A stretch of 40,981 bases of DNA, taken from NCBI RefSeq assembly GCF_900109575.1, contig NZ_FOAF01000017.1, positions 1 to 40,981 on the forward strand, in the 5' to 3' direction. The position numbers were made by a program, and so were the translations under genes. Shown piece by piece: positions 24,777-36,100 of the stretch (position 1 is the stretch's first letter; each line of letters begins with the position of its first letter). This DNA comes from Olivibacter domesticus. GTDB taxonomy: Bacteria > Bacteroidota > Bacteroidia > Sphingobacteriales > Sphingobacteriaceae. A model generated the notes under the pieces. It was not told the DNA's origin and made no database searches. It was given only the letters and a program-made list of their open reading frames with translations.

Positions 24777-25670
24777 TTAAGCAATAACCTTACCATCAAT
24801 TTCCCGAACGGCTAAGGCGATTTTCTTTTTAGTTTCGTCGCTTACTTCTACCAAGGGTAAACGGACGTAATTGCCACATATGTTAAGTTCCTTAAGCATT
24901 TCTTTCACGCCAGCAGGATTACCTTCAATGAAACATAAATCGTCTATCTGTAATAGATCATAATGCAGTTTACGCGCTTCTTCATAATGCCACTCATTGC
25001 AAAATTTAACAAGTTGTTGTGTCTGTTTCGGAAAAGCATTGCCAACAACGGTGATAACACCAACCGCACCTAATGACATCATTGGAAGCGTTAATGCATC
25101 ATCACCAGAAATTAATAAAAAGCCTTCTGGCTTTCTGGCCATTATTCTAGTGAAATGTTCAAAATTTGCCGATGCTTCTTTAACACCAATAATATTAGGA
25201 AAGTCATTGGCTAAACGAATGATTGTATCTACGGATACCATGCTGCCTGTTCTTCCCGGAACGTTATAAAGTATGATAGGTAACTCCGTTGCTTGTGCAA
25301 TAGCTTTATAATGTTGATATATTCCTTCTTGTGTTGGTTTATTATAATACGGACTAACCGATAATATAGCTTGGTACGCAGGATTATTAAATTCCTTTAT
25401 TTGAGCCACTAGCTCCGCCGTATTATTGCCTCCAAAACCAGCAACCAATGGTACACGCCCGGCAACTTTATCAGCAGTAAAGTCTAATATTTGTTTCTTT
25501 TCTTCCTTCGTTAAGGTTGCAACTTCTCCAGTTGTTCCCATACTAACTAGGTAATCCATTCCTCCGTCTATTTGATATTCAATCAGTCTAGACAATCCTT
25601 CGAAATCAATACTTCCATCATTATTGAATGGAGTAACTAATGCCACACCGGCACCATGTAGGTTGTTCAT
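24777..25670 (-). CDS. dapA: 4-hydroxy-tetrahydrodipicolinate synthase
   Basis: DapA condenses pyruvate with aspartate semialdehyde, the first committed step to diaminopimelate and lysine. The 297 residues are the usual length. The motif GTTGE is at 45-49, the catalytic Tyr is Y135 in ILYNVPGRT, and the Schiff-base Lys is K164 in IGVKEAS. It supplies the meso-diaminopimelate that MurE in this window uses. It starts 78 bases after the stop of ligA on the same strand, and two -7 elements in that gap could give it its own promoter. Confidence 0.96.
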   Translation of the reverse strand: MNNLHGAGVALVTPFNNDGSIDFEGLSRLIEYQIDGGMDYLVSMGTTGEVATLTKEEKKQILDFTADKVAGRVPLVAGFGGNNTAELVAQIKEFNNPAYQAILSVSPYYNKPTQEGIYQHYKAIAQATELPIILYNVPGRTGSMVSVDTIIRLANDFPNIIGVKEASANFEHFTRIMARKPEGFLLISGDDALTLPMMSLGAVGVITVVGNAFPKQTQQLVKFCNEWHYEEARKLHYDLLQIDDLCFIEGNPAGVKEMLKELNICGNYVRLPLVEVSDETKKKIALAVREIDGKVIA

Positions 25671-25714
25671 TGTTTTTAAATGATTGTTATATTGTGAATT
25701 TTGTATTCAGTTTT

Positions 25715-25733
25715 CAAACCTAATACAAAAATA
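25715..25733 (-). promoter_or_regulatory. Possible promoter of dapA
   Basis: On the minus strand TAGGTTTG (25722-25715) and TATTTTTG (25733-25726) both match TAnnTTTG. TTG elements lie 14 and 24 bases upstream respectively, outside the best spacing. Confidence 0.35.
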
Positions 25734-25748
25734 GCACAATTCGTAAAT

Positions 25749-27794
<2,046 letters not shown>

Positions 27795-27885
27795 TTATTA
27801 GAACTAGTATTTAAAGCTGAAGTAGGAGGAAGTGTGTTATCAGATTAATTGAGCAAAGGATTAAGCGATAGGAGGTCTATTATAC

Positions 27886-27914
27886 AAAAAGAGCCCTTAA
27901 GCAGGGCCCTTTTT
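27886..27914 (-). terminator. Terminator of the 62-residue membrane protein gene
   Basis: On the minus strand AAAAAGGGCCCT pairs with AGGGCTCTTTTT over a five-base loop with one G-U pair. It overlaps the last two bases of the stop codon. Confidence 0.8.
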
Positions 27915-28101
27915 ATTCATTAAATTTGCGTTTTGGCCTTTTGTAAAGTACAGTGGCTATAACAGTAATTAAAAGTACTCCAACGACTATGTATATAATC
28001 GCTTTTGGGGTACTATATTCCTCCCCATCACCGATCGATTGGTTTGCCAATACTAGGTTTGAGTAAATCACTGCCGCCACCACTAATAATAAATTCTTCA
28101 T
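27913..28101 (-). CDS. Small secreted or inner-membrane protein, unknown function
   Basis: This 62-residue protein has a signal-peptide-like start (about 1-19, ending VLANQ), a short polar segment, one membrane helix (about 34-53, AIIYIVVGVLLITVIATVLY), and a very basic tail KRPKRKFNE. If the signal is cleaved, the mature protein would have a short outer part and a basic cytoplasmic tail. A near-perfect Shine-Dalgarno sequence, AAGGAGGG (28117-28110), lies eight bases before the ATG, which is rare among its neighbours. Its terminator directly follows the stop codon. I do not recognise the family. Confidence 0.7.
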   Translation of the reverse strand: MKNLLLVVAAVIYSNLVLANQSIGDGEEYSTPKAIIYIVVGVLLITVIATVLYKRPKRKFNE

Positions 28102-28223
28102 TGCCTAATCCCTCCTTAATTTTAATTAAAAACAAAAAACACTAAATGTGATTTTTAGGTTTTTGGTTTGATTTAAAAATAAATATAAGAAAAAGCAAAA
28201 TGTAAAGCAAATTTTTTAACAAT

Positions 28224-28248
28224 TTTAACTGTTTGTTACACAGTTAAA
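28224..28248 (-). terminator. Weak hairpin after acnA
   Basis: TTTAACTG (28224-28231) and CAGTTAAA (28241-28248) form an 8-bp stem starting eight bases after the acnA stop. It lacks a good T tract, so termination is uncertain. Confidence 0.35.
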
Positions 28249-28255
28249 TATGTTT

Positions 28256-30985
28256 TTAGTGCTCATTTTTTAGGAAATCACGTAATACATATTGCAGTAT
28301 GCCTCCGTTTTTATAATATTCAACTTCAATTATTGAATCAAATCTGGCGTGTGCATTAAATTCAATATTTTCACCACCCTGTTTTTTTGCAGTTACTTTT
28401 AATTGCTTGTGCGGTTGAAGATCATCTGCAAGTCCTTCAATGGTAAAAATTTCGGTTCCATCTAAAGATAAAGAAGCTGCACTGGCGCCTTCGGGAAATT
28501 CAAGCGGGGCTATGCCCATACCTACTAAATTACTTCGGTGAATACGTTCGAAACTTTCTGCAATAACGGCCTTAACGCCCAATAAACTGGTTCCTTTTGC
28601 TGCCCAATCACGAGAAGAGCCGCTTCCATATTCTTTTCCTGCAAGTATAATGAGCGGTGTATCCTCATGAATGTAGTCCTGCGCAGCATCGTAAATTGAT
28701 TTAATCTCACCTGAAGGAAAATGAGTAGTAAAACCACCTTCAATATCACTGATTTTGTTCTTAATTCGGACATTAGCAAATGTCCCGCGCATCATTACCT
28801 CGTGATTTCCCCTTCTTGATCCATATGAATTAAAATCTTTCACTTCTACTCCTTTTTCCTGCAAGTATTTACCGGCAACACTATCAGATTTAAAAGATCC
28901 TGCTGGCGAAATATGGTCGGTAGTGACCGAGTCACCCAGATACAATAGCACTCTTGCTTCTTCAATATCTTTTATTTGTTGTGGTTCGGAACTTATGTCT
29001 TTAAAAAATGGCGCTTCCTGAATATAGGTAGATTTACTGTTCCACTCGTAGTTATTACCAGATGGGGCAACCAAGTTTTGCCACTGTTCGTTTCCGTCAA
29101 ATATCACATCGTATACGTCTTTAAAATCCTGCTGCTTCACAAACGTTTCGACGGCCTTATTGATTTCCTCTTGAGATGGCCATATATCTTTTAGATACAC
29201 TGGTTCGCCATTGGGATCCAGATTTATAGGGTCGTTCAATATATCCACATCAATTCGTCCAATCAGTGCATAAACAACTACCAGCATAGGAGAAGCAAGG
29301 AAGTTCATTTTAACTTGTGGGTGCACGCGTGCTTCGAAGTTTCGATTTCCGCTCAATATAGATGAAACTACTAAATCTGCTTTGTCTATAGCCTCTGCAA
29401 TGTGAGGAGGGAGGGGACCACTGTTACCGATGCAAGAGGTACAACCATATCCTACATGATGAAATCGAAGTGCTTCAAGGTCTTCCAATAGACCAGACCT
29501 TTTTAAATATTCCGTAACTACTTTTGATCCTGGTGCCAAACTTGTCTTTACCCACGATTTCGTTCTCAGTCCTCTTTCTACAGCTTTGCGAGCTACTAAG
29601 CCAGCGCCCAACATTACTGCTGGATTTGACGTGTTTGTACAGCTTGTAATGGCTGCAATCACAAGAGACCCATCACTTAACACATATTGCTGGTTATTAT
29701 TAATGATACGAACGGTTTTTAATTCGTCAGATTTAACTTGTATTTGCGTACTTCCATGACCATTTGCTCCCGCATATTCAGTACCGGATCCCCCTTCGGA
29801 AATCCAAGTATTTACCTCTCTATTTTTGTAGGGAATATAGGCACGGCTGTATTCCTCATTTAATAATTCTCCAAATTTTTTAAATAAATCTTTAACCAGA
29901 ATTTTGTCTTGAGGTCGTTTTGGACCTGCAACCGTTGCCTGAAGTGACCCTAGATCCAGTGTTAAAACGTCTGTGTAAATAATGGCTTCCTCTCCGCTAC
30001 GCCAAAGCATGTTTTCTTTACAATATGCTTCTACTAAGTCAATATGTTCAGGTGTACGATTCGTGCGTTGCATATAGTCTAAGGTTTGATGATCAATCGG
30101 AAAATAGGTAACAGTACAGCCAAATTCTGGAGACATATTTGATATTGTAGCTCTATCTGTTACGGTTAGATGATCTAAACCATTTCCAAAAACTTCAACA
30201 AACTTACCTACTACTCCATAATCTCTAAGGAGTTTTGTAATGGCTAAAACCATGTCTGTAGCAGTACATCCTTCCGGTATTTTGCCTGTTAATTTTAAAC
30301 CAACTACTTGTGGGCAGGTAAAATAAATAGGCTGTCCTAACATTGCTGCTTCTGCTTCGATACCACCTACGCCCCATCCCAATACGCCTATACCATTTAC
30401 CATTGGTGTGTGTGAATCAGTGCCAACTAAGGTGTCTGGGAAGTACCATTCATCTCGGTCAATAACGCCTTTCGCTAAGTATTCAAGATTTACTTGATGA
30501 CAAATACCCATGCCTGGCGGAACAACAGTAAAATTATCTAGTCCTTTTTGCGCCCATTTCAATAACTGATATCTTTCTGAATTTCTTTCGTACTCTAATT
30601 CAACGTTTTTATTATATGCATAATCGGTTCCGAAATAATCTACCTGTACGGAATGATCAATGACTAAATCAACGGGGATAGCGGGGTTTATTCTATTCCC
30701 GTTCTTTCCTTTTCTAATCACTTCTGCTCTGATAGATGCAATATCTACCACTGCCGGTACTCCCGTGAAATCTTGCATTAATACTCTTGCCGGTTTAAAC
30801 GGGATTTCTTTTTCGGTACCACTAGGGACCCAATTTGTTAATGTTTCGAGATGCTCATCAGTTATAGAAAAGCCATTGTGGTTACGGATTACATTTTCTA
30901 AAAGTATGCGGATAGAAAAAGGGAGTAGATCAATTGATTTTCCTTCTGCTTGAAGTTGTGCTAAAGAGGCTATTTTCTTGTCCAT
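28256..30985 (-). CDS. acnA: Aconitate hydratase, AcnA type
   Basis: Aconitase isomerises citrate to isocitrate in the tricarboxylic acid cycle with a [4Fe-4S] cluster. The 909 residues fit the AcnA/IRP1 branch. The three cluster ligands are C449 in SCTNTSNP and C515 and C518 in GYGCTSCIGN. PARVLMQDFTGVPAVVD (about 65-81) and the late GSGSSRDWAAKG are intact. The N-terminus is shorter than in E. coli AcnA, but an in-frame stop nine bases upstream of the ATG rules out a longer start. It stands alone. By analogy with other AcnA enzymes a moonlighting RNA-binding role is possible when the cluster is lost. Confidence 0.95.
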   Translation of the reverse strand: MDKKIASLAQLQAEGKSIDLLPFSIRILLENVIRNHNGFSITDEHLETLTNWVPSGTEKEIPFKPARVLMQDFTGVPAVVDIASIRAEVIRKGKNGNRINPAIPVDLVIDHSVQVDYFGTDYAYNKNVELEYERNSERYQLLKWAQKGLDNFTVVPPGMGICHQVNLEYLAKGVIDRDEWYFPDTLVGTDSHTPMVNGIGVLGWGVGGIEAEAAMLGQPIYFTCPQVVGLKLTGKIPEGCTATDMVLAITKLLRDYGVVGKFVEVFGNGLDHLTVTDRATISNMSPEFGCTVTYFPIDHQTLDYMQRTNRTPEHIDLVEAYCKENMLWRSGEEAIIYTDVLTLDLGSLQATVAGPKRPQDKILVKDLFKKFGELLNEEYSRAYIPYKNREVNTWISEGGSGTEYAGANGHGSTQIQVKSDELKTVRIINNNQQYVLSDGSLVIAAITSCTNTSNPAVMLGAGLVARKAVERGLRTKSWVKTSLAPGSKVVTEYLKRSGLLEDLEALRFHHVGYGCTSCIGNSGPLPPHIAEAIDKADLVVSSILSGNRNFEARVHPQVKMNFLASPMLVVVYALIGRIDVDILNDPINLDPNGEPVYLKDIWPSQEEINKAVETFVKQQDFKDVYDVIFDGNEQWQNLVAPSGNNYEWNSKSTYIQEAPFFKDISSEPQQIKDIEEARVLLYLGDSVTTDHISPAGSFKSDSVAGKYLQEKGVEVKDFNSYGSRRGNHEVMMRGTFANVRIKNKISDIEGGFTTHFPSGEIKSIYDAAQDYIHEDTPLIILAGKEYGSGSSRDWAAKGTSLLGVKAVIAESFERIHRSNLVGMGIAPLEFPEGASAASLSLDGTEIFTIEGLADDLQPHKQLKVTAKKQGGENIEFNAHARFDSIIEVEYYKNGGILQYVLRDFLKNEH

Positions 30986-31099
30986 TTTTGTTTAGTTTCA
31001 GTATTATGATAAAACCTGTCTGCGTCAAAAAAGTTTTATAAATACAAGTTAATGCCGGTTTTTGAATTTAAGATGACTTTCGGAATCTTTGTTAAATAA

Positions 31100-31131
31100 A
31101 AAAGAGGAACAGATTTCCCTATTCCTCTTTT
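31100..31131 (-). terminator. Terminator of the SIMPL-domain gene
   Basis: AAAAGAGGAA and TTCCTCTTTT form a 10-bp stem, and on the minus strand six T follow. It lies 17 bases after the stop codon. Confidence 0.8.
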
Positions 31132-31148
31132 ACTGTGTACCGCAAAAA

Positions 31149-31856
31149 TTACTTTAATTCAAATACAACTCTAAATTGATAGTTAATTTTGATTTTTTTG
31201 AAGTCAATGTCTAGTGAATCACCCGAAACTGCATCGGCCGCTTGTTCACGCATGGCCATCATTTTATATTGTGGTTGTGGATTGCCAGCGTCTGTGTTAT
31301 TGTCGTTTACTTCAAGTGCTTTGCCTAATGTGTCGCCCAATGCTTGTGCTAGAACTGTAGCTTTATCACGCGCATTGTTGACTGCCTTGATTCTTAACTC
31401 GTTTTTTATTTCTGTCATTTTGCTATGATCGTAACCAGCAATATTTGTAGATTGAATTCCCTTTTCATCTACGCTTGCTAGTATTTCGTTGATAGCATTT
31501 AAATTAGCAATTTTAATACGATATTGTTTGCTTGCTAGAAAGCCAGGATCTTTTTTCTTTTTTGGATCATTATAGTTATAGCTGGAAATATCATTAATGG
31601 TAAAGTCTTCATCCTTAATGCCTGCCTTTTTTACAGCAGAGGCCAACTGGCGTTCCAATTCATTAATAGTAATTTTGTTTTTATTGCTGTTGTCTTTGAA
31701 GTACTCTTTTAATGAGATCGAAACATAAATTATATCAGGTGTAATCTCTTCTTCTGCAGAACCATACACCTCAATTTTTCGCCTTGTGTCTATATTTTGG
31801 GCAGATGCGGATAATACAATGGTTCCCAATAACATTGCTGCAATTAACTTCTTCAT
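31149..31856 (-). CDS. SIMPL-domain (DUF541) periplasmic protein
   Basis: This 235-residue protein starts with a cleavable signal peptide, MKKLIAAMLLGTIVLSASAQ (cut after about residue 19). The mature part is a SIMPL/DUF541 domain, recognisable from IEVYGSAEEEITPDIIYVSI near the N-terminus, QYRIKIANLNAINEILA in the middle, and the helical ELRIKAVNNARDKATVLAQALG. Family members form large periplasmic or outer-membrane-associated assemblies, and their exact roles are mostly unknown. A Met/Gln segment after TDAGNPQPQ (about 190-205) probably marks the usual flexible loop. It lies 90 bases behind lspA and may be transcribed with it. Confidence 0.88.
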   Translation of the reverse strand: MKKLIAAMLLGTIVLSASAQNIDTRRKIEVYGSAEEEITPDIIYVSISLKEYFKDNSNKNKITINELERQLASAVKKAGIKDEDFTINDISSYNYNDPKKKKDPGFLASKQYRIKIANLNAINEILASVDEKGIQSTNIAGYDHSKMTEIKNELRIKAVNNARDKATVLAQALGDTLGKALEVNDNNTDAGNPQPQYKMMAMREQAADAVSGDSLDIDFKKIKINYQFRVVFELK

Positions 31857-31946
31857 AGCTAAATTATTAAATTTAATTGTTATATAGTTTTTTGTAGAAA
31901 CGATTTGGTGAAAGAAAATGCTACAGTATTCGGATTTTATAAAATA

Positions 31947-32597
31947 TTATTCTTCTACTATTTCACTGTTATAACTGGCAGGTTCTTGAATTTCTTCTTT
32001 AAAATAGCTTTTTTGAAAAATTAAAATAATAATTACTCCAACGGAAATTGCTGAATCAGCAAGATTGAATACGGGTCTAAAAAATATAAATTCTTCATTT
32101 GACCATATGGGGACCCAACTAGGGAAGGTGCCCTTGAGTAAGGGGAAATAAAACATATCCACTACTTTTCCATGAAATAGACTGCTGTAGCCTCCTGCTT
32201 CAGGTAAAAATTGCGCTTTATCATACCATGTACTTTCGCTAAATATGATGCCATAAAATGTGGAATCTATTATATTGCCTAAAGCACCGGCGAAGATGAG
32301 TGCTACACACATAATTAAACCGCGATGGTATTTGCGTTTAATCATGTAAACAAGCCCATAACCTATGCCGAGTACAGCAAGAATTCTGAAAACGGATAGT
32401 GCAAGTTTTCCGCCTTCGCCGCCGAACTCCATGCCAAAGGCCATACCATTGTTTTCTGTAAAATGAATCATGGCGCGATTTCCTAAAATTTTAAATTCTT
32501 GGCCTAAGGTCATGTTAAGCTTAACCCAAAATTTAATAATTTGATCGAAAAATATTACCAATAAAATAATGGCGAGAGGTTTGGTGTATCCTTTCAT
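31947..32597 (-). CDS. lspA: Lipoprotein signal peptidase (signal peptidase II)
   Basis: LspA cleaves the signal peptide of lipoproteins in the inner membrane, for example the BON lipoprotein of this window. The 216 residues show four membrane segments. The catalytic pair is D111 in GNIIDS and D181 in FNLADSAISVG, and HFTENNGMAFG (about 45-55) is the conserved Asn-containing loop. The two Asp are 70 residues apart, against roughly 20-27 in the E. coli and B. subtilis enzymes. The extra residues (about 115-172) form a longer periplasmic loop typical of Bacteroidota. It lies 96 bases behind the DksA-like gene, probably in one transcript from ileS. Confidence 0.94.
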   Translation of the reverse strand: MKGYTKPLAIILLVIFFDQIIKFWVKLNMTLGQEFKILGNRAMIHFTENNGMAFGMEFGGEGGKLALSVFRILAVLGIGYGLVYMIKRKYHRGLIMCVALIFAGALGNIIDSTFYGIIFSESTWYDKAQFLPEAGGYSSLFHGKVVDMFYFPLLKGTFPSWVPIWSNEEFIFFRPVFNLADSAISVGVIIILIFQKSYFKEEIQEPASYNSEIVEE

Positions 32598-32693
32598 GTA
32601 TATTGATATGCGGAAAGTAAAATGGTCATCAATTTTTTACGGAAAACAGTAGAAAAGTCCAATTCTCCTTTGATTGATGACCAATTATAATAT

Positions 32694-33077
32694 TTAGTAT
32701 TGTTTTAATTTAGCCTCCATGCTTAGCGTGGTGTGCGGAACCGCCCTCAACCGCTCTTTCTGTATAAGCTTACCCGTTTCTCTGCAAATTCCGTATGTCT
32801 TATTCTCTATCCTTACTAAAGCGGCTTCTAAATTGTCAATAAACTTTTTTTGACGAGCTGCTAGTTGATTAATTTGTTCCTTCTCTAATGTAGCTGAGCC
32901 GTCCTCGAGTGTTTTGAAGGTGCCTGCAGTATCATCCGTTCCATTGCTGTTAGGGCTACTCAAAGACTTTGCTAGCGACGCTAATTCTTCTTTAGCTACA
33001 CGAAGCTTTTCCAAAATAATTTCTTTAAATTCTTGCAATTCTGCATCACTGTAACGTGTCTTTTCTGTGTTTTCCAT
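32694..33077 (-). CDS. TraR/DksA-family protein without a complete zinc finger
   Basis: This 127-residue protein has the DksA layout: a long N-terminal coiled coil (about 10-100) and a C-terminal finger region YGICRETGKLIQKERLRAVP (about 95-114). Only one Cys is left where DksA has four, and other Bacteroidota proteins of this type share this. The sequence TLSMEAK at the end is the usual DksA tail. DksA proteins act in the secondary channel of RNA polymerase together with ppGpp, but activity here has to be inferred. It lies between ileS and lspA with gaps of 83 and 96 bases, suggesting one transcript. Confidence 0.85.
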   Translation of the reverse strand: MENTEKTRYSDAELQEFKEIILEKLRVAKEELASLAKSLSSPNSNGTDDTAGTFKTLEDGSATLEKEQINQLAARQKKFIDNLEAALVRIENKTYGICRETGKLIQKERLRAVPHTTLSMEAKLKQY

Positions 33078-33160
33078 TTTTCGATTTTTTTACAGGAATT
33101 TAAATCTATTGAAGGAGTTCAAAATTGCTCATTCATCTAACCATTATAGATTTTCTTACC

Positions 33161-36100
33161 TTACACTTTTTCAATTAATACATTTAACTCAGTCGTTTCT
33201 ATTTCAACACGCTCTCCAACGGTCAAGTTATTATCTACTTTAAACGAGTTGGCTAAGATCTCCGTGCTAATATAGGATAAATTATTTTTAATCGCATCAG
33301 CAATAATTGAACTATTACTAACAGTAACATTTATTTTATCGGTCACTTCGAACTTTAATTCTTTTCGAAGTGTTTGTATACGATTTATCAACTCCCTTGC
33401 TATTCCTTCGTTTTTAAGTGATGTGCTTATATTTACATCAAGTGCTACCGTTAGCTTGTCTATATTGGCTACTTGCCAACCTGCAACGTCTTCAGCTATG
33501 ATTTCTACATCTTCAAGTGTTATTATATGCGATGTGTTAGGGATAGCATAGCTGCCAGATTTTTCAAGTTGATCTATTTCACTTTCTCCAAACGTATTAA
33601 TAACTCCCGAAACTAATTTCATATCCTTACCAACTTTCGGGCCAAGAGTTTTAAAATTTGGTTTAATCTTTTTACGTATAATACCTGAGGTGTCTTCGAT
33701 AAATTCAATTTCCTTAATATTCGTTTCGGATAATATTAAGTCTTTTACTTTTTCAACCTTTGTGCTGAATGTGTCATCTAACACTGGAAGTAAAATTTTG
33801 TTTAGTGGCTGACGAACATTTATACCAACTTTTTTACGAAGCGACAAGGTAAGCGAGGAAATATCCTGGGCCAGTGTCATACGCTCTTCTAGCGGTTTAT
33901 CAACGAGTTCCTCATGGTAAACGGGATAATTAGATAAATGCACCGATTCTGAATGATCTTTCCCTGTTACTGAGTTTAGATCGAGAAATAATTGATCACT
34001 AAAAAATGGTGCAATAGGTGCCATAAGTTTAGCTATTGTATCCAAACAGTTATATAATGTTTGATACGCTGATATTTTGTCTGCAGTATACTCGCCCTTC
34101 CAGAATCGACGGCGGCATAATCTAACATACCAATTACTTAAGTGCTCATCAACGAAGTTCTGAATAGCACGTGCTGCTTTGGTCGGTTCAAAATCGGCAT
34201 AATATACATCAATCTCTTTTGTTAAACTATTGAGTAAAGAAACAATCCAGCGATCAATTTCAGGACGGTCTTTAATCGCTATATCTGCCTCTTCGTAGGA
34301 GAAATTGTCGATATTAGCATAGAGTGCAAAGAAAGCATATGTATTATATAGTGTGCCAAAAAATTTTCTTCGCACTTCATCTAAACCTTCTTCATTAAAT
34401 TTTAGATTGTCCCACGGCGCAGCATTGCTGATCATGTACCAACGAGTAGCATCAGCGCTGTATTTTTCTATCGTAACAAATGGATCTACAGCATTTCCTA
34501 GCCTTTTGGACATTTTATTGCCGTTTTTATCTAATACCAAGCCATTGGATACAACATTTTTAAATGCCACTGAATCACAAAGCATTGTAGCAATAGCATG
34601 TAGCGTAAAAAACCATCCCCTTGTTTGATCTACCCCTTCTGCTATAAAATCTGCTGGATAGGCACCTGTAAATCCGTCTTTAAAAGGAAGTTTGTCTCCC
34701 TTGGCAAGTTTGTCGTGATCTAGCCCCCACTGTGCATAGGGCATGGAGCCTGAATCAAACCAAACATCAATTAAATCGGGTTCTCTAAATAACTTTTGGT
34801 TATTGTCGGAAACCAATACAATATCATCAACGTATGGACGGTGTAAATCAAATTTATCAGCATCTAAATTATTAAGATAGGTCCGAAGTTTTTCGCTTTC
34901 TTCTCTATCTAAAACATTCGTTGTTAAACTATAGCTAATCCGTTCACGTAATTCCGGAATTGAGCCTATACAAATTTCTTCGTTTTCATCTTCAGAGCGC
35001 CAGATGGGAAGTGGTGTACCCCAATACCTTGACCGTGACAGGTTCCAGTCGACTAGATTTTCTAGCCAGTTCCCAAATCGTCCTGTTCCCGTTGCTTCGG
35101 GTTTCCAGTTGATCGTTTTATTTAATTCAACTAGCCTGTTTTTTACTGCTGTTGTTTTTATAAACCAGCTGTCTAAAGGATAATAAAGCACCGGCTTATC
35201 TGTTCTCCAACAATGCGGATAACTGTGTTCATATTTTTTAACATCAAAGGCCTTATTATCCTCTTTAAGTTTGATAGCAATAAGTACATCTGTTGGTTTA
35301 AAATCAGCTGCTGATCGTTCCTCATCACTATAATATTCTTCCTTAACGAAACGATATGCAAAATCAGTTATTTCCTTAACAAAACGACCTCTTTTATCAA
35401 CAATGGGTACATCTTTGCCATTCTCGTCCTTTACAAAAACTCCCGGTACTCCATTCTCCTGACAGGCACGAAAGTCATCCGCGCCAAATGTAGCAGCGGC
35501 ATGTACAATGCCCGTTCCATCTTCGGTAGTTACAAAATCTCCAGCAATAACACGAAAGGCGTTGTTTTGTAAATCTTCGTTCGTAACATAAGGTAAAAGC
35601 TGCTCGTACCTTAAATTTAACAAATCTTGCCCTTTAAATGTTGCTGCTTTTTCCCAGGGAATTAATTTATCTCCCTCTTTATATTGTTGAAACGGCAAAT
35701 CTTGCGCTTCTTTCTTAAAATATTTATCTACGAGGTTTTTTGCTAAAACAACGCTGATAGGTTCATACGTATATTGATTGAAAGTACGAACTTTTACATA
35801 GTCAATATTTTTGCCCACAACGAGCGCACAATTGGCAGGAAGTGTCCAAGGTGTTGTTGTCCAAGCTATAAAGGAAGTATCTTCTCCATCCTCTTCAAAT
35901 AATTGCGGAATTAAAGGGTGTACCTGGTCTTTAACAATTCTGAATTCAGCAATGATTGTTGTATCCTTTACAGGCTTGTAAGTACCAGGTTGATTTAGCT
36001 CGTGAGAGCTCAATCCAGTGCCGGCAGCTGGTGAATAAGGTTGGATCGTATAACCCTTGTAAAGTAAGTTCTTGTTATAAAGTTCTTTTAGAATCCACCA

